The notes under the pieces: model-generated | What the model saw: the letters and a program-made list of their open reading frames with translations, nothing else | The model's database searches: none | What the model was told of the DNA's origin: nothing | NCBI GenBank assembly: GCA_002633005.1 | Contig: NMRA01000315.1 | Location: 2,111-66,110 of the forward strand | Source: Phoronis australis | Taxonomy: Eukaryota; Phoronida; Phoronidae | Direction: 5' to 3' | DNA: 64,000 bases | Part shown: positions 35,748 through 47,441 of the stretch, one piece after another | Layout of the letters: the number at the start of each line of letters is the position of its first letter | Numbering within the stretch: the first letter of the stretch is position 1 | Program-made: the position numbers and the translations under genes

Positions 35748-38700
35748 TCATAAATGTGTGCCCATCTCTCGTAATTTCTTTATTCGCTTCCACGTTCCCG
35801 TGGTATAGTTCATTTGAAAGAACGTGTCGGCCATCATTTCCCGGAATGAACCGTCCAATTGTGTCACTTTTTCTACTTGCTCATTCAGCCGTATGTTAAC
35901 GATATCACCCTGTTGTGGGCAAGGATTGTCTGAAATAACGACAAACAAAAGTTGAAGCATAGCTAGTCTTGAGAATGACTATCAATTTAAAAGTGCATGC
36001 TGTAGTTTTCAAAAAAAATGTACATTGTCCAATTTTGATAATAGTTGAAATGCTTGAAAATTTGTATTGCATTGGGGACTCAAAATCATGTATGCCTTTG
36101 GAAATTTATCGAGAAAAAGTTACATTTCATTGCTACAGAATAAAAAGGACTGGTAATGAAGTATATCAAATCGACAGAACTTAACATAGTTTTGTTGAAG
36201 TGTGTCTAGATTATTTTCAAAGCTACACTAAAATCTATACACAAACAGCAATAGCACCTTTACAATCAACAAAGAGAAAAAGGAAAAAACTTTTAAAAAC
36301 GAGCCGCAAGACTTCTTGTACCCCTACCACTTCATTCTGATGTTAGATTTCTCAATCTTTGAAGTCGTGTCAGAGTTCGTCAAAACAGAAAAGAAATAAA
36401 CTTGACGACATATTTTCCTGTTCACAACTCACAAAGTTCCTCAGGCAAAAGTTCCTACATGACCAAATAACCTGTGAACACAAAGTCAACATATGAAAAA
36501 AACACACACACTGAATAACCAACTGTAACCGTACCTCTTGAACCTGCCATGAAACCCAATATGAGTGCCTTCTCTGGTCGGGTGACTTTATTTGAGTTCC
36601 TAAACATATCCTGGGCTTCTAACATTTGTTCTCTCTGTGGAAACAACAGCATGGTTACTGATAGTTCAACGCTTCCACATCCAAATCACAAAACAAGTTC
36701 AACTAACTGGCGGATACATAATATTGAAAAGCTCTTCATATACAGTCAATGAGCTACACAGCAGTTAATGTTTTCAGTTATGGGCTCTATAGCCTTAGTC
36801 AACTAATGATGTGGGTGGGTGGGTCACCCGTCCAACCCATTCACATCATTAGTTTGTCAAAGACTGTAGAACTCGTAGCTGAAAACAATAACGGGTACGA
36901 AACTCATTGACTGTGTAGGAATAACTTTTCAATATATAAGTTCAACACTTCACTTACCTTTTTACAGATAACGAGAGACATCATGTACACACAGGGATCC
37001 CAGAAGTCCCTGCTCACAGGATGCTCATGCATCGAATTTTATCCGTTAAGTCAAGTGCACATCAATGCTGCATTGTAGAATATAACGTTGAGTTACACAG
37101 TAAAAACTGTCATGCTTTAAAGGGCATTTGGATGCTACTAACGAAAGTATAGCAGGAACTAAATGGTAAAACTATTTTAACATATCTTTTATAAACCAAG
37201 CTTCAGATGTTCAACAGATGCAGAACAAAATTCTCACCGTGAGAGATAAACCTTTTTTTGGGGGGTTTTGTTGAGGCGTTGTTTGAGATTGCGGGTTGGC
37301 TTCTGTGCTTTGAATCCTTTGCTGTGATTGGTCCACTGGTTGAGGTGGGATGGGTTGTAACCTTGGTTGTGACTGGCCCAGTTGTTGCTGTAACTGCTGT
37401 TGTAAGTTTTCTCTGGCTTGCTGAGTGGCCGAGGAGACTATAGATGCTATTTTGGGAGAAAAAGTAAAGAGGTCAGACAAGGCAGTAAAGGCTCTCCACC
37501 ATGAACCTGATTGTAACAATCAGCCACTGTACACACCATGAACATGCTAGAGTTATGTCACCATTAGGGCAACCTACCATACTCGTCCAGGTTACTGCCC
37601 ACGGCGCTTAAATCAATTCTGGCGGTAAGCCGAGCATGGGCGGTAACCAGGACAGGTACGGAAAGTAATGGTGTACCAGCCTGCATGAAGACGGCCTCAT
37701 CTTAGCAGAATCAGGAGAAGGGGATAATGGATAAAATGTCAATTCTATCCAAAACGACCAGAAACGGACATTACAGTACACACTAAAATCGGCCAAAACA
37801 GTGTGAATTCACAGTTGCGATCGCTGAACGTAGGCAGAATTCCCCGCGAAGTGCAAGCAGGTAATTCGCTGTCCTGACTGTAAAGTAACTGGAATGGCAA
37901 GTCATAACAGTGATTGCCTACCATAATGTGGAAATGGAATTCTGTCCTATTACTTCTGAGGTGCGTGTGTGGCACAGGCACAGGCACAGAAAACTTATTT
38001 TTGATGTCCATGTATTATACCACAGCCACAAAAAACTAATTCGCCAGTAGTCAGCACAGCCTGTTGAAGTCATCATGTAGTCCAATCTGTCATCAATACA
38101 TGCAGACTCAAAATGACTGTACACTACATTCTAGATACAGTTGAGAACGATCAATATGAAGGTTTACAAGCTCACAGACAGTATCTCCTGCACTTACTGG
38201 GGAGGGTAGCTGATCCTCCGATGCTTGGATTTGGTAAGCGATTTACAGTGGCAGGGAGATAGCTTGGACCAGACTGAAACACAAAATGGATTAAACAAAT
38301 CTTTTACTAGTTTTTTAACCAAACAATCACAAAGAATTTTAACATTTAAACAAGGTAAACATTCGTAAGGAAAATTGTTTGCTGCGAGTGATTCAAGGAT
38401 AATACCTGTTATGTTGAAATCCAAACATCAAGAAAGTAATAGATTTTCAGTTGCTTAATATCATTTTTACAAGATGAGTGAACATGACAAAAAGATTCAA
38501 TTAACTTCTAGGTCACTATTTTCAGAAATAGTGAATTTCACCAAAACCCTACCAATTTTAGACTAAGGAAAGCATAAAATTGTAAAGGAAATCAAGAAAA
38601 CTATAGAATTAGCCATAACTTTTTATTCCAAAACTTTCCCCTCTCATCGTTTATTAACACTCCAGTACTGTGATACTAACTTGCGTATTAATATTTCCAA

Positions 38701-41700
38701 ATTAGGATATACAACTTTGCTTTCATTAACTGCGATGCAGTCCCAAACTGTATTTGCTACATTGTAGAAATCCTGGCAGTAGCCGGATATAACATGCCCA
38801 AATCTTGAGAACCAGTTTTATGCCTGTTATTCGGTGGAGAAAACTTGTTCTCGAAATTCGAGCCCCTTATATCTGACCAATACCAAAATTCCTACACAAT
38901 GAGAGATTCAACAAGAAGTTCCAAATATTTTCCACTATGTCAGAACATGATAAACAACTTGTAAAAGTTAAACTGTTGAAAAATAGTATCAGGGCTTGGA
39001 ATGCCCGATGACAAAAAACGCGGAAACTTTTACGGCCCAAAATGGCCATATCATGCGCGCTACCCAGCCTTGAAATGGTCGATGCGATGTGAACCTTTCA
39101 CCGACAAAAATCGGGAGGACCAAAAAAAAAACGTTACCACCAACAGTAGCATTAGTCTGCGCCGTTTTAGCTCGTCCGTCCACTCCCAACCCACACATTT
39201 TTGGCTGCAGAGCCGTAGTATTTGTCGCCGCGGTTTACAATAACACGAGACGCCATTGAAAATCCCACCACGCTATCCCAGATGCCCCGGCAATGTTGAC
39301 AGTTTACGTTCCTCCGAAACATGAAGAGCAACTTCCGCTTTTCGAGGTGAACGTCGTCTGCAACGCCGCGGTAAGAAAGGAATTTGCCGGGGAAATTTTA
39401 TATCAAATCCGATTTTTTACGCGGAAATATAATAAAATGCGCGGACAGAACATTTGAAAAAAGCGGAAATCCGCGTTTCCGCGGAAAATTCCAAGCCCTG
39501 TAGTATAGACGTAGAATATAATTTAGAAATCATGCCAGATGTCTTTTTGGACAACATCCTTGCAACTATTTATAAATGGGATCCACAAAAATATTGACAA
39601 CGTAAATTTTTCTTCTCTTATCAATACTTACAGAAAAAACTCTTCTATTTGGGACAAATATAATTGCTAAATTCACCTTATACTTTCTATTTTTCAGAGA
39701 CTTACCATATTGTTGCAAATGTTCAAAATTTTACCAAATGTTAATTGGTAATAGCTATGGCATACAAACCATGCTAAAAGCAAAGTAAATTTACCTGAAG
39801 TTATTTTTGTTGAGAAGTTTGGCGAAATGAAATTTCACTGGTCCAACATATTGTATACCAAACTGAAGAACTTTAACTGTACTGCATTTACGTAAGGTTT
39901 GTCACAGACAAGAAATGATAAAATTTTGTTAAACATAATACCGAAGGCATCAAGCCAGCCGCATAGTCTGGTGTGGTAGCTGCAGCCTCTTTCTCCTTCT
40001 TCTGTTGTTCTGCAGCATCAGCTTCTAAAGAGGAAGAAAAACAAGTAAATAATAAACATCGTCATAATAATAATCAATAGAAACTTCATTTCATGAGGAT
40101 AAAATGCAAATCATGATAGTCCAGAGCTTGTTAAAAGTGTTGTCAAATGAACACTAGTTAAACACAGCAGGTGTGCTGATAAGACAACTACTTAACCAGA
40201 GAATTATGTGTGCACATGCTTATACTGACAATTATGTATGTACACGCTAAACCTGACAATTATGTGTGCACATGCATATCCTGTGAATTATGTGCACATG
40301 CTTACCCTGCTGTTTTCTCCTCCTTTTTGCTTCTTTGGCACCAAGAGGCATTTCAGTGATATCTAAAAACTAAAAATTCACGGCAAAGGTAAAATCAGGT
40401 TAACTTGTTATTAATGTGAAATGAGAGACTACATTAAATATGCAAAAGCTTGTCAGAACTACACAAATACAATTTCCACAGGAGAATACTTTCATGTTAA
40501 GCTGTCCTTTGAAACTTCAACAGCTACCGAAATGCAGCATAAAAGACTGACTCGTCTACAATTTAATGTCAAAAAAATTTCACCAGATCAAACTTCACAG
40601 AAACACAGTAACAGCAGAAGAAAAGCTACAATTAGAGTGATTAAAAGTTACAGAGAGCTTAACATTTATCAAACTTGGCCTCAATACCAAAACGGCTAGC
40701 GCAAACAACAGCTTATCAGACAATTTTTGTTAAGACCCTAATGAATGCAACACCATCTTTGAAAACCATTGTTTTGGTTCAGACTTTGGGATGGAACCCT
40801 TTACTTTGTGTTTTTATACTTTAAGTTACCGTTCCTGAATACAATGAAATAACTCTGACCTAAACGGAGTTGATTGACTGCTTCATACACACTGCTGATA
40901 ATTTAATGTGTTCAATTTTAAAGTTGGTGATTTTGGCTTGACCTAATTCACACTGTGCAGGTCTCTTACATGTAAAGATGACCTCTAAGTCAACAGTTAC
41001 AAAAATGTTGATCAAATCAACACAGTGGAATCAACAGTCATACTTCTGCCACATAGCATCCCTAGGTTTCATGTTTGTGCACATAAATCTTCATTCACTC
41101 TCGCTCAGGTATCAGCCTGCCTCACAAACGGCATCCTGGCATTCCACAGGCAACATTCGTTTACAATGAACAAAATTCGTTTCCTACGAAGCTATATTCT
41201 TTCATGTACTTATAATTTCTTACAATACCCACAAAATAGTGACAAAAGAACAGTTTGTAGGGAAAAAATTATGTAGTATGGATTGAAATACAGGCCATGA
41301 GATAAGACTGTCTGAGTGTTCATGACAAATAATACTCCATTGGTGAGAATACCAGTGGGGTTCAAACGGAAGGAGCTCCAGCTAATTTAAATGTTTGAAC
41401 AGCAGACATTCACTCACTTTTATTCCACCCTCCTTTCTACCAGGAGCTGCTCTCTGCATTGAACTGTTCATACGGCCCAACGACGGGTTTGGTGAACGCA
41501 GGAAGCCACTGCTACTACCAGACCTATTGAGGCTCCTAAAGGGGGCTACAATGAAATGATCAAATGAACTCTACAGTCAGAGAGTTACAAAATATGACGG
41601 GGCGTGAATCAAGCACGGGGACAGATCGAATGTGTGCATCATTGTTAGTACATATTTTTTTAAACTTCACTATTACAGAAAAAGACATGAGGTGAAAGGG

Positions 41701-44700
41701 GTGACCTAGAAGAGTGTTGTCACTCAGAGTTATTTGCTCAAAAAGTGTTTCACCAATGATGAGATTAAGCACCTTTATGCTAGAACAGGATAAAGTAACT
41801 CAATTACTGTCGGCAACAAGTAGGGGGCATTTCAGTATTTGCACATGAACAGTTGCAATGCTTGTTTCCTCAGTTAATTTCGCACACCCGTCAGCTATCA
41901 AGTATAAAATCTGTATATTCAGTTTATTTAGCACACCCTGAATATTCAGAAATATTTCTAATTTGTTTTGTGCAAAATATGTGGACAATTACCAAACTTG
42001 GGCTCTGGTACCCGTGGTAGATGAACATGCATCAACCGCGGGTACCAGAAATGGGTTACGTAGTTTCAAATTGTGACTGGCTTATACTTTTGTTTACAGC
42101 AACCTCTAATGCTCAATATATGAGACAAATTAATCTATAAATACGTTCAACAGTTATTTACAGAAAATGTGCAACTTAGAACATGGGAACTTTTTAAACA
42201 AAATTTTTTAATACTTTATTTAGTCACTGATGAAAAAAGTAAATTGCCAGGGGAAAGTACTCATGAAATGTTCTACAGCTAATTGTCCACTGACTTTATG
42301 TAGGCACATAAAAATGTATTTTGAAAATCATACTGCATTGTATCCTCAGACGTGAATGAAAATGCTGTCCACCCGCCAATGTATTGCTATTGTTCTATCA
42401 CGCCACCACTATATCAGAAAATGGATATGAACTTGGACCAGGGGGGCAGTACGTAACTTTGGAAAATGTCAAGGGCAACGAGATTATCACAATTTTAGGA
42501 AAATCACAAAAACATGTTGGTTTTCCCTGAAAAAATCCTCAGACAGATATGTGCAATGGTCGCTAAGTCCAGAAAAGGGCTGAGATAATGTTACTTTTAT
42601 GAAAAATGACAAATTCAAAACACGATGTTTTTCCCAGAAAGGACCCTCAGACAGACATGGCAATGGCCCCGCCAGTCAAGTCAAGTGCTGTGCAAATACA
42701 GCTGTGTAGCCTACTTACACGCATCGTCCATCTTTTTGGCAAAACTTCTCATTTTTACTGGAATACTGTTCATTGTCACTTTTCCTTTATTACTGGCTGC
42801 TTCTTGAGCTGGAACATTGAACACACAAAATAAAAATCATACAACTCTAAATTAACACATCGGGATGTGTGATATATGAGTAAATTAAAATACATTTTGT
42901 GCTTTGCATCCACAAGTAAAATTGAAAAATTACCAGAAATATTCAGCTTCTCAGATATCATGGCCAAAGCCTTCATCAGGGTGATGTCAGTGGCACCTGG
43001 TGGCAAGACACAACACTGATGAAGGCTTCAGCCATAATGTCTGAGAAGCCAAAAATTTCTGGTAATTTTTTCAACTTCTGGGTGGATACAAAGCATGAAA
43101 TATTTTTACTCACATCGTACAACATTAACAAGTGGCTGAAAAAAATCCTTTTTATCAATAACCTTTAGTTTTTAGATTACAAATGCAATCACCCAACATA
43201 TTTGCAAACCTACTGAGGCGAGGCCAATGAAAACAGCTCTTCGATGATCGTATACAAATTACTGCTGCATTCCTAGATTAAAAGACTTGTTGGTGAGCAT
43301 AAAGCAGGAGTTGAAATTTAAAAGCAGTGTTTCAATGCTTCTCTTTGAGCATAGTAAACACCAAAAGAATCTGGAACGGAATTCATCAAAACAGCTGATA
43401 CAAGTCAAGATGGGAAAATGTTATTCTGTCCCAATTATTTCTGCCATGTATTGTATTTGTTAAATGCCTTTGAAGTGAAATTTACAGGCTAATCACTTAT
43501 GTCTGTGAATAATTGGTCAAAGGAGTTAGAAATACTGTACAACATTCAGCAATGGTGTGAATACAAAGTGACGGGTAAGTTGTCAAAAGTTTTAGGAACG
43601 GTATCATCAACATCTATTAATGGATTTTGGAGATACAGCAGTGGAAGTCGTCTGAGTTGCCAGCAATAACGGCACAAAATGCGCCCATGCACACAAACCC
43701 GCACCCACACACACACACTCATATATATCCTTGCCAGTGACTGTAAGTGTGTGCGGGTGCTTGGATGCTATTGAACACTACACTGACTTCTGCCAATTCT
43801 ACCTTCCTCAACATCCAATCACAAGTTTGGAATGGCACACAGGCTACCCCAAAGATTGCATTAACATAGTTTGGATCTTAATAATAGTACAAATGCCCAT
43901 CTAACCAATCTGCTTTCCTATAGGCAATTCACGACTTCAATACTCACACTTTTGTAACAACTCAGCCCTCAGTGCAGCTGACTTGGGTTTGCGCTTGAGA
44001 GCAAAATGTTTAATGGACGTCGGCTGATTGCCAGCAGTAGACTGCAAAGCCTTCAGGTTGAGATACAGACACTCCAGGGGTAACATGCGGGTATCTGTGG
44101 ACTTCTTGACTGAAAGCAGGCCAGAAACAGACCTTCTCCACTTAAATTAAAGTACATGGGGCAATGAAATCTAGAACATGGGTCTGTTTCAGGAAAAAGT
44201 GACATAAGACTTAAAACAAAAATTTGGTGTTACGCTCCACTATTAATTTCTGGAAAATTAAAAGGGGACTGTAGTCAAAATAATGTTGCAGTTAATCGGT
44301 TCTAACATATAAATAAAACTCACATTTGCCTGAATTGCGTGCCAAACAAAAGCCAATTCGTATTCATGGTCAAAACACTAAATTCTGAAAGCGATCGCTG
44401 ATTGGCTGATGTGTCAGTGACGTGAACGGCGGGGTATCGGCTGCTTTGCACATTCATTGCTTATGTCATATTTGAAGAGTTTACATCGTAATTTATCATT
44501 GTATCAANCTCAGCAAACAAAAAAAAAACATGGGAACATATCCATAATTGTTTCTTATTGAAGACATTTGTGCAAATTACTTCCAGACAATTACGTGATA
44601 ATGATTACACGACTAAACCTTTATTTGGCAATCGTAAAGTAGGAGCATAAAACCACATTCTGTCTTGAGTCTTAAGTCCCTTTTCATTAAACAGACACCT

Positions 44701-46870
44701 GTTCCTTGATGATACTAAGGTTAGACACTAGGATAATTTTTTGGTTACAGGAGTCAATCTCAACAGACATTGTGGTAATAATTACTTAAAGGGGTTCCGG
44801 ATTTTGAGAACTAGTTTCCTCCACTGAATAACAGGCATCAAAAACTTAGCCCAAAAACAGCACGACACCATGTTTAGGTTAGTTTTGTGACTTGTTGTAA
44901 ATTGACTTGTATGTTACATTGAGGAGCACGCGCATCTGCACGGAAATAAAGTTATGTAAAGGCTCAATGTTAACTGTCAAAAACTTTCCGGCACTGTTTT
45001 CATGAATATAATGTACAATAAACAGGAACAAGACAACAAGGCAGTGACATAAACGTCCAGTGTGTGCATGCGTGTAGATTATGATAGCATTACTTGGGAA
45101 GCAAAGGTGTGAATGACTGACAGAGTGAGAACTATCTCAAAAGTCATGTAGTTAGTTAAAGCCTTTTGAGGCTTAACCATTCTTAAAAACAAACATTTAC
45201 AAGCATTTGTGGTTCTAGTTTCAAGGCCTATAAATAATATTTTCAAAACCAAGGCTATACGTAATACCCATTAGCTTGTGCTAAATTTGAACACTGACTG
45301 ATTGCGTACATTCCACAATAACTCACTTAGTTCCCTGCCACCCGAGACTACTGCACTATTAACTTTTAAGTTAAAATGCTTGAACATCAACAAAGTAGCT
45401 TATACAAACACACAAAATAAAGAGAACTCACCCATCTTCTTCAGATCAGAAAGAATGGACGCACATGTGAAACTGTTGTCCTCAATGTCTAGGTTAAGCG
45501 TGCCGGTGGATGGGAATGACCGCATGATTTCCGCTACCATTGAAACCCACTGGTCTGTGTCCTCAGCAGCCAGTTCTAAGATCTCGTCTAGTTCAACCTT
45601 CCACTGGAGAGGAGACAAAATCACTTATTATTGCAATTCAGCAACCGATTTATACAAAATGCAAAACCACTGTAAAATACATTCTGATGCTGAACAGAAC
45701 CATCTAGCATGTCATACTTATTTTGACTTACTTTCTGCAAGTATAGGTACACCAGCTTATATTTCTTAGAGCCTACATTTTCAAGGTTTTTACGTGGGTC
45801 TCTCAATGAATAGCATCAACGAGTGTAAAACGATACAAGGCTTTATTAGAAACAGGACACACTTCCTTTCAGCACGTTCTTAAGAGTCTAAAAATATAAA
45901 ACTAACATTACCTTTGGTACCATAAACCCTGTATGTGTTCAGTTAAAATGCAAAGCCCAGGCTTATACTAGTCCAACATGAGAATTAATCATTTATTTAT
46001 AAGTGAATGTAACTATGAATAATATGTTTTGAGTTTTTCTCAGTAGTGTACAAGATGTAAAAAGCAAATTAACACTACGTTCTAAATAATGATATCCTAT
46101 GACAAGCAAATTATTCATAAGAGAAGTACAACCAAGAACAGTGCGTAAATTTTCACTTGTTTGCCGCATTTTGTCCTGAATTGGTGACATTTTACAGTAT
46201 TCTAATATGACAAAAATTTATCATGGCTTCAGTGATTAAAACGGTTAATGATGTTTTGTCATCAATCAATCACTGCCAACACGGTTGACTCACAGTGTCC
46301 CGTATTGAGGGCCATTTTCTATCTACGCATGCATGCCATTGGTAGGATATAGTGGACGATGATTTAGGGAAACAGGCAATCACTGCATAACTGGCACATT
46401 GGATGAAACTGGTTCTCTAAATCAGGGTCCACTATATCCGACCACTGACTGACACTGCCCATTTGTACCTCCTCAATATTTCGGCGAGCCAGATGTAGGA
46501 AAGACAACATTAGCTTGACCTTGACATGAGGTTGCAAAGCTCGAAAACAGATGAGGATACTTTGCAGCTTGTCATGGCTCAACTGTGAGCAGATGGATTT
46601 ACCTGGAAACAAAAAGGTTTTGCGTAAGAAATGTACACAGACTATCGAAGACAAACGAAAAAGTTCGAGATGGTCACCAGTTATAAATGTGAAAAAAAAC
46701 AAATAGGTCGATTCTACCACATCCAATGATTAGTGCTACGTATTAAAGGGTGTTATAAAAACACCCTGGAGCACAGAATTATTGTAACAAAACCCACCTG
46801 ACCACAAATCATCGGTAGAACCGAGTTTGTTGTGGAGCCACAAAGCGGTGTCCCCATCCCTGGACGCCAT
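35748..46870 (-). CDS. NELFA: Negative elongation factor A (NELF-A)
   Basis: Twelve coding exons on the minus strand: 46798-46870, 46469-46602, 45432-45603, 43948-44109, 42719-42808, 41418-41545, 40306-40369, 39942-40024, 38198-38273, 37238-37446, 36535-36634 and 35748-35929. Every junction is GT-AG with matching phase, and the sum is 1473 bp, or 490 aa (human about 528). The N terminus MASRDGDTALWLHNKLG, LNLDIED in exon 3, MLPLECLYLN and HFALKRKPKSAALRAELLQK in exon 4, PFRS in exon 6, AKEAKRRRK in exon 7, TPDYAAGL in exon 8, a Gln/Pro-rich linker in exon 10, and NKVTRPEKALILGFMAGSR in exon 11 all match NELF-A. NELF-A binds RNA polymerase II and holds it paused near promoters, together with NELF-B, C/D, E and DSIF. 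Introns carry several MITEs. Confidence 0.97.
36740..36918. mobile_element. Near-palindromic MITE in NELFA intron 10
   Basis: The left arm runs ACAGTCAATGAG, then TTTTCAG, then AACTAATGATGTG. The right arm is its inverted match: CACATCATTAGTTTG, then CTGAAAAC, then CTCATTGACTGTG. The loop holds GGGTGGGTGGG opposite a CCAACCC stretch. Arms are about 75-80 bp with scattered mismatches, and no coding capacity is seen. It lies between exons 11 and 10 of NELFA. Confidence 0.75.
38990..39500. mobile_element. CAGGGCTTGGAAT-ended element in NELFA intron 8
   Basis: The ends are perfect 13-bp inverted repeats: CAGGGCTTGGAAT at 38990 and ATTCCAAGCCCTG ending at 39500. A second inner pair follows, AACGCGGAAAC on the left against CGCGTTTCCGCGG on the right. 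TAGTAT lies directly outside both ends. The length (511 bp) and CAG...CTG ends fit a non-autonomous hAT-type element. Inside, ATGCGCGCTACCCAGCCTTG (about 39052) looks like one end of the GCGCGC-ACCCAG MITE family, probably nested and lacking a clear right end. Confidence 0.75.
40200..40308. repeat. Four-copy minisatellite at the NELFA exon 7 donor
   Basis: A unit of about 28 bp (AATTATGTGTGCACATGC followed by a variable TATACTGAC-like end) is repeated about four times with drift. The last unit ends CTTACCCTGC, which on the minus strand is the exon 7 splice donor (GTAAGC). The repeat thus reaches the exon boundary at 40306. Confidence 0.75.
42005..42048. repeat. Short perfect-stem hairpin in NELFA intron 5
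   Basis: CTGGTACCCGTGGT pairs with ACCGCGGGTACCAG around a 15-16-base loop, with one non-Watson-Crick position. It lies between exons 6 and 5 of NELFA (intron 41546-42718). No gene function is assigned; it may be the remnant of a small inverted-repeat element. Confidence 0.5.
42888..43108. mobile_element. Foldback MITE in NELFA intron 4
   Basis: The left arm reads GCTTTGCATCCAC, then AAAAATTACCAGAAAT, then GCTTCTCAGATATCATGGC, then AAGCCTTCATCAG. The right arm carries the same phrases inverted (TGATGAAGGCTTCAGCC, then TGTCTGAGAAGCC, then ATTTCTGGTAATTTTTTC, then GTGGATACAAAGC). Arms are about 95 bp around a loop of roughly 25 bp rich in GCCACCAGGTGCC, itself self-complementary. No coding frame. 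Confidence 0.8.
43690..43755. repeat. (CA)n microsatellite with flanking GTGTGCGGGTG
   Basis: Within NELFA intron 4, CACACAAACCCGCACCC and ACACACACACAC are followed 30 bases on by GTGTGTGCGGGTGC, so the tract can also fold on itself. Confidence 0.6.
46343..46442. mobile_element. Short inverted-repeat element next to NELFA exon 2
   Basis: GGATATAGTGGACGATGATTT on the left (cut here to GGATATAGTGGAC and ATTTAGGGAA) is mirrored by TTCTCTAAAT and GTCCACTATATCC on the right, arms of about 28 bp. The right end is only about 26 bp from the exon 2 splice donor (46468). No coding capacity. Confidence 0.65.
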
Positions 46871-47183
46871 TGTGGATTTTTACGGAAGTGACCTCTAGCG
46901 GTAAATTAATATCCTCAGATTTTTGATATATACGTTCATTAAACAAACCCAGTCTATGGTTTTGCTGAGAAACGGTTTAATGACGTATAGTGAACAATTA
47001 TCGCTGTACAGAATATTCTATTTCATAGTTGGTACCATTTTTTTATAAAATGTCTTAAGTGCTTTCAACAGGGGGCGCCACAAAATTCTCGCTGGCTCCC
47101 TACCACCTAGCACGCAGGGAACCAGCGAGTGTGATACTTCCTGTGCTGTTTGGACTGGTCATGATTAAAGTTTGTGATTAATA
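46871..47183. promoter_or_regulatory. Bidirectional promoter between NELFA and PIGBOS1
   Basis: The start codons of NELFA (minus) and the PIGBOS1-like gene (plus) are 313 bp apart, head to head, so both promoters must lie here. The interval holds CAACAGGGGGCGCCA at 47066-47080, which resembles the CTCF core, and a strong hairpin at 47088-47129. TTTTTTTATAAAAT near 47038 is an AT-rich candidate core element for the plus-strand gene. Confidence 0.6.
47088..47129 (+). promoter_or_regulatory. Hairpin upstream of the PIGBOS1 start
   Basis: CTCGCTGGCTCCCT and AGGGAACCAGCGAG pair over 14 positions with one mismatch, around a 14-base loop. It ends 54 bases before the ATG at 47184, so it would lie in the 5' leader if transcription starts upstream of it. 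Its role is unknown. Confidence 0.55.
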
Positions 47184-47441
47184 ATGCCATTTATTCGCAT
47201 TCCTGATGTGATAAGTAATATACCTAAATCGCAATATTTATTAGCCATTGTATTGGGTGTCGCAGGAGGGTATTATATCTACAAACCATATTTTATGAAG
47301 GACGAAAAGGCAACGGCAACTTCGCGAACTGACGACGCCGACTTCAGTGCCAGTGGCAGTGCCCCGGTCACCACACTCACTACCACAGCAGGCACAGCAC
47401 CGGGCAGTGTAGTTGACATACCGAAAACAACAAGTGCATGA
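47184..47441 (+). CDS. PIGBOS1-like mitochondrial outer-membrane microprotein
   Basis: Single coding exon, 85 aa. Residues about 17-34 form a transmembrane segment (YLLAIVLGVAGGYYIYKPYF). This closely follows the layout of vertebrate PIGBOS1 (a short N terminus, then L-ATVLGIAGG-YIF-P-F, then a charged stretch). Human PIGBOS1 (54 aa) sits in the mitochondrial outer membrane, binds CLCC1 in the ER and tunes the unfolded protein response. Here the charged region KDEKATATSRTDD is followed by a longer Thr/Ala/Ser-rich tail absent from the human protein. The neighbour is NELFA, head to head, rather than PIGB as in humans. A poly(A) signal AATAAA lies at 47986-47991. Identity rests on the membrane segment, so ortholog status is likely but not proven. 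Confidence 0.75.
   Translation: MPFIRIPDVISNIPKSQYLLAIVLGVAGGYYIYKPYFMKDEKATATSRTDDADFSASGSAPVTTLTTTAGTAPGSVVDIPKTTSA

Noticed and set aside
45302-45769. 155-codon plus-strand open frame
   Set aside because: It lies antisense over NELFA exon 3 (45432-45603), whose splice sites and protein match are clear. The frame is a shadow.
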